From Melanopsichium pennsylvanicum (Eukaryota; Basidiomycota; Ustilaginomycetes; Ustilaginales): DNA of 64,000 bases. Shown here piece after piece: positions 51,886-62,700 of this stretch. Within the stretch, counting starts at the first letter, position 1; each line of letters begins with the position of its first letter. The notes beneath the pieces are model-generated. The model worked only from the letters and a program-made list of their open reading frames with translations. It was not told the origin of the DNA and searched no databases. Location of the stretch: NCBI GenBank assembly GCA_900208305.1, contig OAPG01000003.1, positions 868,001 to 932,000 of the forward strand. The letters run 5' to 3'. Position numbers and translations under genes: made by a program.

Positions 51886-54609
51886 ATGAACTCTATCGAT
51901 CCGGGCTCCGTCCCGCCGCTCAGCTCTGTGCAGCCACAGCGCGCAGACAGCCTCACTAGCACAGTCCATACGTCTCATCATGGCGGTTCCGTCACTGCCG
52001 CATCTTCCTCTCCAAATGTAGCCAGCAATGGCCTCTCGAACCGTCGAGCTGCTGGCAAGCTACCTCGCACCACCTCTGTTGATCAAGAGGAGAAAGCCGC
52101 ACCCATACGCTCACCCGCTTCCACTCAGCACAAGTCTACCAAGTCCCGCGCACCCACCACCTATCCCCTCTTCCCCGGTGACAAACCGTGGTCCCAGCGC
52201 TCTTGGGCGTATGAACTCCTCCCATTTCGCGGCATGTACTACGACCTTCTCCGCCGCGCGCCTTTCCTTGCAAGTGATTGGTTGGAGGCTTTTGAACCGC
52301 GTAATTGGTGGACCATCACCAACTCGGTCTTCAGAATGTACTTTATCAATCTCATGCCCGCCCTCGCCTACATTCTCGACATGAACTACCGTACAGACGG
52401 ATCTTATGGTGTCAACGAAGTGCTCCTCGCTTCCGCACTTGCTGCCATCGTATTCTCAGTTTTTTCTGTTCAACCACTCACCTTTGTCGGTGTGACTGGT
52501 TTGATCAACCTCGTCAACTATACGCAGTATGACATCTTTGTGGGCCACTATGGATTTGATCGAATGGGCTATCTTCGCATCCAGGCTTGGACACTCATTT
52601 GGGCAGCGGCATTCCACTGGGTCGTCGCCGTGTTTAACATATGCGATTTCACTAGATTCATTACCGACATGACCAGCGAGACTTTTGGGTTCTACGTTGG
52701 CGTCATTTACATCCAAAAGGGCATCGAACTTCTTGTGGAAGAATTCGAACCGCTTCCTCTCGACAACTCCACGGGCTGGCTCTCCGTCACAATCGCTGTC
52801 CTCTTCACGGTCTCCGTCTATCTCGTCGCAAAGGTTGGAAACACGACCTACCTTCCTTTCAAGATGCGCAATTTGATCGCAGGTTACGCCTTTGCCGCAG
52901 GTTGTATCTTCTGGACCGGCTTCTCGCATTTCCCTAAGAATTCCCTCAAGCGCGTGCCAATCGAAAGCTTACCTATCACAAAGTCATTCTTCCCCACTCT
53001 GGACAGGGGCTGGTTCATCGACTTTTGGAACATCGAACTCAAGTACGTCTTCGTCGGAGCACCGCTAGGATTCTTGATCATGCTGCTGTTCTACTTTGAT
53101 CACAACGTCAGCAGTGTCATGGCTCAGGCGAGGAACTATCCAGTTAGAAAGCCCGCTGGCTTCCATTGGGACTTTTTCCTCCTGGGTATCACGACGCTCG
53201 TTTCCGGATTTCTTGGCCTCCCCGCACCCAATGGATTGGTTCCACAAGCTCCAGTGCACACCGAGACCCTCTCGGTGTACAAACAAGTAGAGAAACCAAA
53301 CCACACCAAAAAGATCGCCAACGAGACCCTCGCACGCCACCAGCCCAGAATGCGCACTGTGAAGCAGCAACACATTGTAAACGTGCGCGTAGTCGAGAAC
53401 CGTCTCTCGTACCTCATTGTTGGACTTCTTACTCTAGGCACCATGACTCGCCCTCTCCTCGTCGTCCTCGGCACCATGCCACGAGCGGTATTTGCTGGTG
53501 TATTCATCTTGGTCGGCTGGGCATCTATCGAACGAAACAACATCACCATGCGAACCTTGGCCATCTTCCGAGACCGTGCGCTTTCACCCCCGGATGAGCC
53601 TCTCAACACCGTTCGCCGTTCCAAGATCGCGCTCTTTGTAGGAATTCAGTGGTTGTTCGCTGCCATGACCATCGCTATTTCTGCCACGATAGCAGGTATT
53701 GGTTTCCCAGTGATCATCACGTGCCTCATCCCGTTGAGGTATTACCTTGTGCCGAAATGGTTCAGTCCACTGGAGCTCAAGGTGCTGGATGCACCTACGG
53801 CGGACGCGGATGGAGTGCTGGCAAGTTTGGGCCATGAGCCTGAACGAGTCACGGGAAGAGGCGTGGAGATTGCGCTGGATACAAACATCGCTGGTGAGCT
53901 GTATCATAAGAAGTCGCTGGACGAGTCTGATGACGAAGAGCACGAAAGTGGGGGTGGTATGGGAGGAGAGAAGAGCGCAGCACAATTCAGAAACGATCAT
54001 GCCAAACACAAGCTTGCGTTGGGAGACCACGATGAAGAAGCGCGCATAGGTGGTAGTAGCGACGTCGATGAGAACGGTCAACCAAAGCCAAGGGAAGCAG
54101 TGAAAACAGTGGCCGGGTTGGGCGGATACCAAACAGCGGAACCGGAAAAAAATGTTGCCGCTGCGTCCGGGGCTGGCATCGTTGCTTCTGGACTCGGGTC
54201 CGGAGCTGCTGCGGCTGCTGAGGATGACCGCCGAGAGGAGGCTGAGGAGCGAGCCGAAGCTGAGGACGTGGAACGTGGCGAGGCAAAGGTTGAGCATAAC
54301 ACGAAGGCGGTCGAAGAGACACCAAAAAAGTTGGAGCAAGATGTCGCATCAGAGGCTCCTGTCGAAAGGCCAGCACAAGCGTTACGACAAGAAACCTACA
54401 TGACTGCGCTCGATCACTTCGATTCTGCACCTGCAACCGAGTCGCGCTTTGTAGAGCAAGTGGCCGTACCACAATCCACCCAAAAGGATGGCAAGGTGGT
54501 CAAATCGCCAAAGAAGAAGCGCTACGTGAGCGTCGAGAACCCACTACGTGGCGCTGGTTCTCCTCCTCCTCCTGTGCAGTGGAGGCAGGGTGGAGAATCG
54601 CAAGAGTAA
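51886..54609 (+). CDS. BOR1: Bor1-type SLC4-family borate/bicarbonate transporter
   Basis: The 907-aa protein has a disordered N-terminus (1-95), then a membrane domain of the HCO3-/borate family: PFRGMYYDLLRRAPFLASDW (about 112-131), NSVFRMYFINLMPALAYILD, AAIVFSVFSVQPLTFVGVTG (about 186-205) and later GLPAPNGLVPQAPVHTETL (about 446-464), the last being a highly conserved SLC4/Bor1 segment. About 12 hydrophobic helices run to residue 620. Yeast Bor1 (576 aa) exports boron at the plasma membrane. The cytosolic tail here (about 630-907) is much longer, acidic and Ala/Glu-rich and ends in a basic KKKRYVSVENPL stretch, probably regulatory. The family call is strong; the transported ion is inferred. 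Confidence 0.9.
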   Translation: MNSIDPGSVPPLSSVQPQRADSLTSTVHTSHHGGSVTAASSSPNVASNGLSNRRAAGKLPRTTSVDQEEKAAPIRSPASTQHKSTKSRAPTTYPLFPGDKPWSQRSWAYELLPFRGMYYDLLRRAPFLASDWLEAFEPRNWWTITNSVFRMYFINLMPALAYILDMNYRTDGSYGVNEVLLASALAAIVFSVFSVQPLTFVGVTGLINLVNYTQYDIFVGHYGFDRMGYLRIQAWTLIWAAAFHWVVAVFNICDFTRFITDMTSETFGFYVGVIYIQKGIELLVEEFEPLPLDNSTGWLSVTIAVLFTVSVYLVAKVGNTTYLPFKMRNLIAGYAFAAGCIFWTGFSHFPKNSLKRVPIESLPITKSFFPTLDRGWFIDFWNIELKYVFVGAPLGFLIMLLFYFDHNVSSVMAQARNYPVRKPAGFHWDFFLLGITTLVSGFLGLPAPNGLVPQAPVHTETLSVYKQVEKPNHTKKIANETLARHQPRMRTVKQQHIVNVRVVENRLSYLIVGLLTLGTMTRPLLVVLGTMPRAVFAGVFILVGWASIERNNITMRTLAIFRDRALSPPDEPLNTVRRSKIALFVGIQWLFAAMTIAISATIAGIGFPVIITCLIPLRYYLVPKWFSPLELKVLDAPTADADGVLASLGHEPERVTGRGVEIALDTNIAGELYHKKSLDESDDEEHESGGGMGGEKSAAQFRNDHAKHKLALGDHDEEARIGGSSDVDENGQPKPREAVKTVAGLGGYQTAEPEKNVAAASGAGIVASGLGSGAAAAAEDDRREEAEERAEAEDVERGEAKVEHNTKAVEETPKKLEQDVASEAPVERPAQALRQETYMTALDHFDSAPATESRFVEQVAVPQSTQKDGKVVKSPKKKRYVSVENPLRGAGSPPPPVQWRQGGESQE

Positions 54610-54912
54610 ATCCAAGTTTGCACCAAGCTTGCATCAATTAGATATCCTTTGCCACAATAGATTGGACAAACTAGCATTCGTATGTGTAAGCGCTGCAATT
54701 GAACCCGTGCGCACCGTGTTCAACAGCTGTCAAGGGACAGTACAAGAAGAGAGCTGGCGCTGACGTGCGAGATTTGTAGGTTGAGTATGAGGGAATCGAA
54801 GAGATAGCACTGAAAACCGGCGGGAGTCGGGACTCGATTTTGTTTTGGCGAGCTGAGAAGAAGTGCCTGATCATGCAGCTGTTCAACCTCTTCTGTCCGA
54901 CAACACTCACCT
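54610..54912. promoter_or_regulatory. Spacer between BOR1-like and MEF2-like genes
   Basis: This 303-bp region must hold the BOR1 3' end and the MEF2 promoter. No specific element was recognised. Confidence 0.4.
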
Positions 54913-57873
54913 ATGACGCTTTGTTTTGTTCCCTGGCAAGCTCATAGAGTGCTTCGTTTGGCTACAATGCGCTTATCATCTCGCTGCATGGGCAGGCTAC
55001 CAAGTCTACCAAACGCTCGGTTCACTTCGACCCGTCTATCTTCACTTCGCCGTGCCTCAATCCTCCACACAACGCCTTTGCCGCGTCTTGCAGCACCACA
55101 ATCAGCCCGTACGTTGGTTCCACCAGCATCAGCAACCGTCCGCCTTTTCTCTTCAACGTCACAGTGCCATGCAGCTGATACAAATGCATCGCACCCAGAA
55201 AAGCATCCGATCTCTTCGCTGCGGAACATCTCGATCATCGCCCACATCGATGCAGGCAAAACCACTCTCACCGAACGTCTTCTTCATCTAACGGATGCCC
55301 TCGGCAACTCAACCTCTTCTGCATCTGTTCCTGGTGATGTAGACAGCGGATCGACCGTGACAGACTTTTTGGAAGCAGAGCGTCAACGTGGTATCACAAT
55401 TCAAAGTGCTGCTGTTGGTCCAGTTTGGTGGCCCCCTCCAAAATCCACCAAGGTCTCACCCATCGGCATAACCCTTGTAGATACGCCTGGACACATTGAT
55501 TTTGGAATCGAAGTCGAGAGAGCATTACGTGTTGTGGATGGTGCCGTAGTGGTACTTGATGGTGTAGAAGGTGTTGAAAGTCAGACTGAAAACGTATGGT
55601 CCCAAGCACGCAGGTATGACGTCAAGGCTTCGATACTGTTCATCAACAAGCTTGATCGCATGGGAAGCTCCGTAGCACAGTCACTACGCAGCGTCATCAG
55701 GAGTGGTTTGCATTCAAAACCGCTCTTGCTACAGCTACCCTTGGCAGTAGCTGGAAAAGACGGGGCAGGGATTTCTGGTTTGGTGGACCTCGTCGAGATG
55801 CAGACCCTCACTTTCAGCGGCAAAGCTGGTGAACTTATCGCACAAAATCCACTCAAAGAATCTCACGAAATGTATCAAGAGGCAAAACAGGCGAGAAACA
55901 CCTTAGTCGAGTGTCTCGCAAGTTTGGATGATCAGCTACTGGAAGAACTCTTTGGCTTACCCACTACATCGGGCGAGGAGCCGCACTCAAAAATACCTCC
56001 TCTCTCGCTTAGGGCCGCAATAAGAAGGCAGACTTTGAATGGGACCGTTCTGCCAGTGCTTTGTGGGAGTGCTGCGAAGAATATTGGGATTCAGCCTTTA
56101 TTGGATGCGATTGCTGCTTATTTGCCCTCACCTGCGGACAAACCTGCCGTGGTTGGCAACATTGCTGTCAACTCATCGCCTTTATCCAAGAACGACAAGA
56201 AGAAGGACAGCAGTACAGAGAACAGCACTGGGAAGCAGATAACGATCGCGTTGAATGACAAGAGAACTACAGCTTTAGCGTTCAAAGTAGTGCACGACAA
56301 GAGGAGGGGACCAACAACGTTTGTTCGTGTCTATTCGGGCACTCTCAATCGGGCTAGTACGCTGTTCAACACCACCACTGGGGCTCGAGAACGCCTTTCC
56401 AAGGTGCTATTTCCCTTTGCCGATCAGTACACAGAGACGAGCACTCTGCGAGCGGGTCAGATCGGTGTCATTCTCGGTCTTCGCGACACACGAACAGGTG
56501 ATACATTAGTCGACGTTTCCTCTCAACCCGGTTCTACGAATTATCTGGACCCAACCGAGGTAAAGAGTCTCCGCTTGAAACGCGTTCATATCCCTCCACC
56601 GGTGTTCTCAATGTCTCTAGAGCCCGCCTCGAAATCCGACGTCGATTCGGTCTCCGAGGCACTCAACCTTCTTATCCGTACGGATCCCTCGCTGCGCTTG
56701 GACGAGTCGGGGGAAGGAACGACAGGGCAGACCGTGTTGAGCGGTATGGGCGAGTTGCATCTGGAGATCGCCAAGGATCGATTGAGCAACGAGTTTGGAG
56801 TGAATGCGAGGATGGGTGCGGTCCGCGTCTCCTATAAAGAAACGTTGAGTGAAGAGGTAGGAGTACTGGTGGAGCAAGAGTTGGTGGATAGGGAGTTAGG
56901 TGGTAAAAAGATCAAAGTTGGAGCCAAGGTGATGGTTCGTGCACTGAGTGAGGACGAGGAGGGGCTAGGGAAGACTGCTGAAGCAATGATGTTTGGAGGA
57001 AATGTTGTCAAAATCAACTTTGACTCGGATTCCAGTGCCGTGACTAAAGACAGTGCGAAACCTGAAGATGAAGGTGACATCCAAGCCTACCTTTCCGAGT
57101 CTCCGAGACAATCTCGAGGCAAAGTGTCATCCAAGACGCCAGCCTCAGTCGATTCCAGATTCGTTGATTCCGCGCTCCCTTCAGGAATGGACATCGTCAC
57201 GATCGAAACCCAATTCAAAACGGCTACCATTGCCGCGCTATCTCGTGGCCCGCTCACATCCAACCCTTTGATGGGTTTGCATGTAACCATCTGCGACATT
57301 CAGCTCTTTGGCGAGCTCAGCAGTTCTGCTGCCATCTCGTACCTCCTCTCCCATCTCGTACGCAAGGTTCTCCAAATTGAAGCCAAGATCGATCCTAACA
57401 GTGGAATGGTCAAAGGTCCAGCCACCGCACTGACGAGCTTGATGGAGCCTATGATGGCTACTCGCATCATCGTTCCTGAAGCGCACCTAGGCAAGGTTAT
57501 CAACGATATCACCTCGGAGCAGAATGGAATTGTTCAAGACGTCGTTCACCAAACCTCGGACTCTCCCACCGATTCTCTTTCGAACGATGGCAGTGCAGAG
57601 CAAGTAGAAAATGAGGTCTTCATCCCGCACCCAACAAACGCATTCGAACGTCAATCTGCAGCATCCTCAACGGGTGCATCGGCCAAGGGTACAGATGGTG
57701 GATCTGGCAAAGCTGAAATTCACGCAGTGGTTCCTTTAGCATATTTGGTCAGGTACAGTAGCAAGCTCAGAGCGCTTACAGCAGGCAATGCTCAATTCAG
57801 TATGCAATTGCAGGGCTTTGCAAAAGTCTCTGTCTCTAGGCAGTATGAAATTTTGCACGAACTTGGTCGATGA
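54913..57873 (+). CDS. MEF2: Mitochondrial elongation factor G2 (ribosome-releasing GTPase)
   Basis: The frame gives 986 aa; a second ATG at 54967 (residue 19) starts a more typical basic, Ser/Arg-rich mitochondrial presequence and may be the real start. GTPase motifs are G1 AHIDAGKTT (110-118), G2 RGITI (159-163), G3 DTPGH (190-194) and G4 NKLD (about 245). Domain II, III (GMGELHLEIAKDRL) and IV/V blocks of EF-G follow. In mitochondria, EF-G2 splits ribosomes with the recycling factor and does not translocate; yeast Mef2 has 819 aa. Two insertions are present: a Lys/Ser stretch (about 425-440) and an acidic Ser-rich linker in domain IV (about 705-750). The gene is convergent with the serine dehydratase gene. 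Confidence 0.9.
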   Translation: MTLCFVPWQAHRVLRLATMRLSSRCMGRLPSLPNARFTSTRLSSLRRASILHTTPLPRLAAPQSARTLVPPASATVRLFSSTSQCHAADTNASHPEKHPISSLRNISIIAHIDAGKTTLTERLLHLTDALGNSTSSASVPGDVDSGSTVTDFLEAERQRGITIQSAAVGPVWWPPPKSTKVSPIGITLVDTPGHIDFGIEVERALRVVDGAVVVLDGVEGVESQTENVWSQARRYDVKASILFINKLDRMGSSVAQSLRSVIRSGLHSKPLLLQLPLAVAGKDGAGISGLVDLVEMQTLTFSGKAGELIAQNPLKESHEMYQEAKQARNTLVECLASLDDQLLEELFGLPTTSGEEPHSKIPPLSLRAAIRRQTLNGTVLPVLCGSAAKNIGIQPLLDAIAAYLPSPADKPAVVGNIAVNSSPLSKNDKKKDSSTENSTGKQITIALNDKRTTALAFKVVHDKRRGPTTFVRVYSGTLNRASTLFNTTTGARERLSKVLFPFADQYTETSTLRAGQIGVILGLRDTRTGDTLVDVSSQPGSTNYLDPTEVKSLRLKRVHIPPPVFSMSLEPASKSDVDSVSEALNLLIRTDPSLRLDESGEGTTGQTVLSGMGELHLEIAKDRLSNEFGVNARMGAVRVSYKETLSEEVGVLVEQELVDRELGGKKIKVGAKVMVRALSEDEEGLGKTAEAMMFGGNVVKINFDSDSSAVTKDSAKPEDEGDIQAYLSESPRQSRGKVSSKTPASVDSRFVDSALPSGMDIVTIETQFKTATIAALSRGPLTSNPLMGLHVTICDIQLFGELSSSAAISYLLSHLVRKVLQIEAKIDPNSGMVKGPATALTSLMEPMMATRIIVPEAHLGKVINDITSEQNGIVQDVVHQTSDSPTDSLSNDGSAEQVENEVFIPHPTNAFERQSAASSTGASAKGTDGGSGKAEIHAVVPLAYLVRYSSKLRALTAGNAQFSMQLQGFAKVSVSRQYEILHELGR

Positions 57874-58048
57874 TGATCATTCAACATATCTTGTAATTTA
57901 GCTTTTCAAAGCGAATTTTTCAAGATGCAAACTCACAATCGAGGGACAAGTGCAAAGAGCCTAATAGTTGAAAGACAGAGTGCGTGTTTTGATTAATGAA
58001 CACGATTGCGATGGCATGTCAATGAGGGGAGGAGACGGGGGAGGATGA

Positions 58049-59296
58049 CTAGGCAGAAGTAAATGGTGCAATATCTTGGCCATTGATTCGAATCCCATCC
58101 CGCTTGTCCATCAATCCCGCACTCGCCTTGTACTCGTCCAACAAATTCTGGTTCACCTTATTCCCGCCACAGACCTCTATCACCATATTGATCTTCTCAC
58201 CCTTGGCCACTTTGTCCTTCAATGCCTTTGATCGTTGAATCAGACTATCCAAAATCCACTTGTGATACACAGGAGTTAACGCACTTGCACAACTTAACTC
58301 GATCATCCTCCACTTCTTGTCCCCTTCACCGCTACTCTTTGGCAACTCTGGAACCGTCTTTTCTGAGAATTGCCAGCAAGCGCTAGCGCTCAAATCATCT
58401 GTCACCGTGAGCGTCATGACCTCTCCTGTCTTGGGCGATTGATGGAATTGGATCGCATCGTGAAGAGTGGTGATGGAGCACCTTTTCGTACCCATGCTGG
58501 TGCATTTGCTTGCAATTCTCTCCAAAGTCACTACGTCTTCCGGAAGAGTTGAGCAAGATGGTTTGACGAGATAGGCGTCGAACGAAAGGTTGAACGAATT
58601 TACTCCGAAGTTCTGTACAGCGACCAAAACCGGCTCGGGTTTGCCTGCAGAGGCTTGTCTCGATACACCTTGGATGATACCTCTGATAAGACCTCCTCCG
58701 CCGACCGAGCTGATCAGTACATCCACATTCCCTTTCCCCATCTTTTCAAATTGATCAAATACTTCATCAACCAGCCCAGAATGCCCACTGACAAGCTCGT
58801 CTCCTTCAAAAGGATGCACATATGTCCCTTTCACCGGACCATGTTTCATCTCTTCCACCAACTTCCGAGCCTCTTTATCGGCTTGATCCCATGAATCTCC
58901 GCCAACGACGACCCTCGCTCCGTTGGACCTCAACTTTTCTACCACACCCTTTTCGGTTGATACAGGCACAAAAATAGTACAGCCCACACCGGCTCGGGAA
59001 GCTGAATATGCTACCGCTAAGCCTGCGTTACCGCCACTCGAAGAAATCAAGTGCGTCGAATCAGAACCGAATTGGGTGATGGCAGTTTGACAGATCTTAC
59101 CAATCCCACGGATCTTGAATGAACCACTGGGTTGATCACTATCGAGTTTGAGGTAGATGTTGTGTCCAGTAGTGTGACTGAGTGATGAGGAATGGACGAG
59201 AGGTGTAACGAGGTGAAGACGTTCGGGCACTGAATTGGGCGCTGTGGGCAGTTCGTTTGTGGGTGATAGGATCGCGGAGCCAAGAGGAATGGTCAT
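58049..59296 (-). CDS. CHA1: L-serine/L-threonine dehydratase (PLP-dependent)
   Basis: The 415-aa protein starts at the ATG at 59294-59296. It is a fold-type II PLP enzyme: the Schiff-base Lys is K61 in GSFKIRG, the phosphate/cofactor loop SSGGNAG is at about 86-92, and the Gly-rich SSVGGGGL loop is at about 196-203. It would deaminate serine or threonine to pyruvate or 2-oxobutyrate in the cytosol or mitochondria. The length and motifs match yeast Cha1 (360 aa) and the mammalian SDS/SDSL group; no ACT regulatory domain is present, so it is the catabolic rather than the Ilv1 biosynthetic type. The symbol is given by analogy. Confidence 0.88.
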   Translation of the reverse strand: MTIPLGSAILSPTNELPTAPNSVPERLHLVTPLVHSSSLSHTTGHNIYLKLDSDQPSGSFKIRGIGKICQTAITQFGSDSTHLISSSGGNAGLAVAYSASRAGVGCTIFVPVSTEKGVVEKLRSNGARVVVGGDSWDQADKEARKLVEEMKHGPVKGTYVHPFEGDELVSGHSGLVDEVFDQFEKMGKGNVDVLISSVGGGGLIRGIIQGVSRQASAGKPEPVLVAVQNFGVNSFNLSFDAYLVKPSCSTLPEDVVTLERIASKCTSMGTKRCSITTLHDAIQFHQSPKTGEVMTLTVTDDLSASACWQFSEKTVPELPKSSGEGDKKWRMIELSCASALTPVYHKWILDSLIQRSKALKDKVAKGEKINMVIEVCGGNKVNQNLLDEYKASAGLMDKRDGIRINGQDIAPFTSA

Positions 59297-59741
59297 TTTC
59301 GAGAGTCTCTACGGCAACTTACCGTACATATGTCAAGGCGCCGTATTGAAGTTGTTCTTCGGTCTCTATCTTCCGAGATGAGATGCCAACTCAGGGTGTG
59401 AACTTGTGGGTGTTGGTGAATGTGAAAGGGAACGATATGTAATGGGAGGACCAGTGCGTCACAGTTTTGCGCCACGCGGTTTTGCTTCGTAGCTTGTTGC
59501 TGACCCGCCAAATTCTTCGGCGAATTCCCCTCACGCCCCTTGTGTTTCGCACCGAGACCCTGTTTAGGGTCCTCTCCGCGGAATCACCGGTCTTTGAAAC
59601 TGGGTCACTTCTCTTCTCCGACTCACGTACTTTACTATACGTACCTGTGTTCTTAGACTCGATTTTGGCATGTGAGACCAACGAAACCCTTCATAGCAAT
59701 GAAATTACGAACAGCGTAACATGACAGACAACACTTTTGGT
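59297..59741. other. Spacer between the serine dehydratase and SRS2 genes
   Basis: This is the dehydratase promoter side joined to the SRS2 3' flank. It ends at a perfect hairpin that contains the SRS2 stop codon. No gene is seen. Confidence 0.45.
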
Positions 59742-59764
59742 TGCGAAGGATCAGAACCTTCGCA
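59742..59764. repeat. Perfect 8-bp hairpin around the SRS2 stop codon
   Basis: TGCGAAGG (59742-59749) and CCTTCGCA (59757-59764) are exact inverted repeats with a 7-nt loop. The TGA stop of the minus-strand helicase gene lies in the loop (59751-59753). Confidence 0.8.
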
Positions 59765-62700
59765 TCATCCCGAGACGGCGTTTTCCCCTACCGCCAAGGC
59801 CATTGCTGGAACTGATTCCATTACTTAAAGACCACCCCTCGTTAGAGTCAGAAAGAACGATCGGCGAGCTTCTCGATCCACCGCCCGACTCCAAGTCCGG
59901 CTCTGAAGCAGGCAACAAGTTGAGGATACTGCTTATACTCGTGGAGTGAGCTTGTTGGAAGCTGTTCAAGTCGGCCCTAGGTCTAGGAGCGGTACCGTCG
60001 CTTCTGGCAAGTTCAACCGAGTCCTCTGGCCGGGCTCGCAGCCTAACGGCGTCTGTGAACGAAGGTGGAGCTAGTGGTGTTGACGCTGGTTGGCGTGAGG
60101 GCGGGGTCAGAGCTTGTTTTTGCCGTCCGCCCGGGGCGGTGGTAAATGAGCTGCTTGGTGCGACGAGGGTCGAATTGCGGTTCGAGAACGTGCCAAACAC
60201 ACCTCCTGGTCGAACACGGCTTCCGCCATTCAGGGACGAAGCTCGCTGAAAGCCAGCAAAAGCAGCCGCAGGCGGAAGAGAGGCATCGTCATCAACGCTT
60301 GACGAGAAGCTGCCTAATGTTGGCGGCGTAAATCCCAGCATCCGTTTGACGTCCTGACCACTGCTTCCACCTTGATTTCGCCTCAGCCCGTCATCAGAGT
60401 ACAACCCGAAACCCATCTGAGAATTCCAGCCTCCCGTAGCGCCGCTGTGCACTCCTGGGGTAAATTTTCCTCCGGCAGCGCCATAACTACTGTAAGCACC
60501 GAAACCACTCATCCGCCCTACATTCATTTGGTCCACTTGCTGCGACTCTTTCGCTCCTGTCTTTTCCCACTCGGTTATGGCCTCCTTGATCTTCTCCTGA
60601 CTTGGCAATTGCTTTCCCGTGACTGCAGCAACGGTATTCATACAGTCTCCTTCCAGCTCCGGCCGACTGGTGCAGAATTTGATACTCTTCTTCGCATCAC
60701 AAGTGCCGCCATCCTTCTTCGAAGCCACACTAGCGACAAAGTTGGACAGTATCTTATCCTGCATGTCTCCACCCATCATCCTTGCGGTCACATGGGTGAG
60801 GTATAGTACGCCCTCGGCTCGGGTCATGGCAACGTAGAGCAGGCGACGCTCTTCGGCAATCTCATCTGGCCGCTCGCAACGGAAGGAAGGGAAACAACCC
60901 TCTTCAATTGCGGGAATAAACACCACAGGCCATTCGAGGCCTTTGGCAGCGTGACACGTGGATAGCGTCACTTTTGGTTTGGACTTTTCGTCCTTCGCTT
61001 CGGTTTCGGCGGCCATGTCGGTAGCTAGGATGGATGCTTCAAGGAAGATTCGAAGTGGAGTCTTTTGCTCCTCCTCTCCAGTGTCTGCGTCATTCCGGGA
61101 AGTATATAGTGCCCTTTCCTCGATCTCATCCAGCTGTGCTCGTAGCGACGATCGAGGTTCATTTTCTCCGTCATCAACGACATCAGGCTCGGATTTTGCA
61201 GAGGGACCCTGCTCATCCTTGGCCATGCAGCGCTTTTTGGAAGGACCAGGTTTGACCTTAGACATCTTGGACGCCTCTTGACTCTCATCACTGGAATCAC
61301 AGAGATCAATTATGTCCCTCTTTGACGTAGCTCGCTTGGCAACTGGCTGTTTCTGCCCTTGCTCGTGCTGAGAACCCTTCGTCGCACCATGCTTGGTGAA
61401 GAATGGATGGTTGCCGGCACTGGAAGATTCGCGAGGAGTGGGCTTGATGTCGATCTCTTCAAAGTCCTCTTCCTCGTCGCTGTCCTGGCGTACGACGGCA
61501 TCTGCCTCTTCGTTCGACAGCGTGTGCGAGAGGATCTCTTCCAGCGCTACGGGCGGCGCATTGTCAGTGGCATGTGCGGCATTCTGAGCTACGATAGTCG
61601 AGAACGAGATGAGTTCCTGAACATTGCCCCATCGCACTTCGTAGTCCTGCAGAGACTGGGCCTTGAGGTAATTCTCGTAGTTAATTTTCTTGACGAGCAG
61701 CTCGATGAGCTCGGCCACAGGTGCGCCTGCGTTTGAAGCTTCGCGGATGGCTTCGACAGCCTCAACGAGATCCTTGAGCCCTTTTTTGATGCCAGGTTTG
61801 ATTCCGGGATTTTTCCCACCTTGAATTACACGCTCGACCAGCTCCATGGGCTTGCACTTTTCTGCTTTGGCCATGTTGAGAAGGTCTGCCACGCTCTTCT
61901 CCCCAATGCCTCGCTTCGGCACATTGACTACACGGATAAAAGCAGGGGTGAAACCAGGGTTATCAGCGAGGGCCAAGTAGGCGAGCAAATCTTTGACCTC
62001 CATACGGTCAAAGAATTTGTGACCGCCTATCATCCTCGAGTCGATTCCACGCGCTTGCAGTTCGGCTTCGATGGCACGTGAGAGATAGTTGAAGCGGAGG
62101 AGGATCACAAAGTCGTTGTAATTAAGCATGCATCCAGAGTGTGCAATCAAGCGTTTGATCTCGGATGCGATGTATGCGGCCTCCAGCTGGGCTGAGCCAT
62201 GGCACTTCAACACAACGGGTAGCCCACGGGGGTGTGAGGTGTAAAGACCCTTGTCTACACGCGAAGTGTCCTGCTGGACCACCTTGAGAGCGAGTTCGAG
62301 GATGGCACCGGTGCTTCGATAGTTCTCCTCGAGTCGGGCTTGCTGTGTCCCTTTGAACTCTTTTGTCATCTTGTCCAGGTTGCCAATCTCTGCGCTGCGC
62401 CAGCCGTAAATGCTTTGATCAGGGTCTCCCACGATACTGACAGCTTGTGATGAGCGAGCGACCAGCCGCATGAGCTCGTACTGGGTGATGTTAGTATCCT
62501 GAAACTCGTCGACCAAAACATGTCGGATGTTGCTCACCACTTGGTTTTGATGACGAAAGAGTTGCACACCATAAACGAGGAGATCGTCGAAATCCAAAGC
62601 ATTGGCCTCTACGAGTTGCTGTTGATACATGGAGTAGACGATCGCCATGATTGCCTTGAAAGGCGCTGAGCCGGTGAATTGCCTGCCGCCAGGGGCCTTC

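Noticed and set aside
53584..54339. 251-codon minus-strand frame
   Set aside because: It is antisense to the BOR1-like gene; its hydrophobic look comes from complementary codons.
58081..58100. tRNA B-box-like GATTCGAATCCC
   Set aside because: It is inside the serine dehydratase coding sequence and no A box or cloverleaf is found around it.
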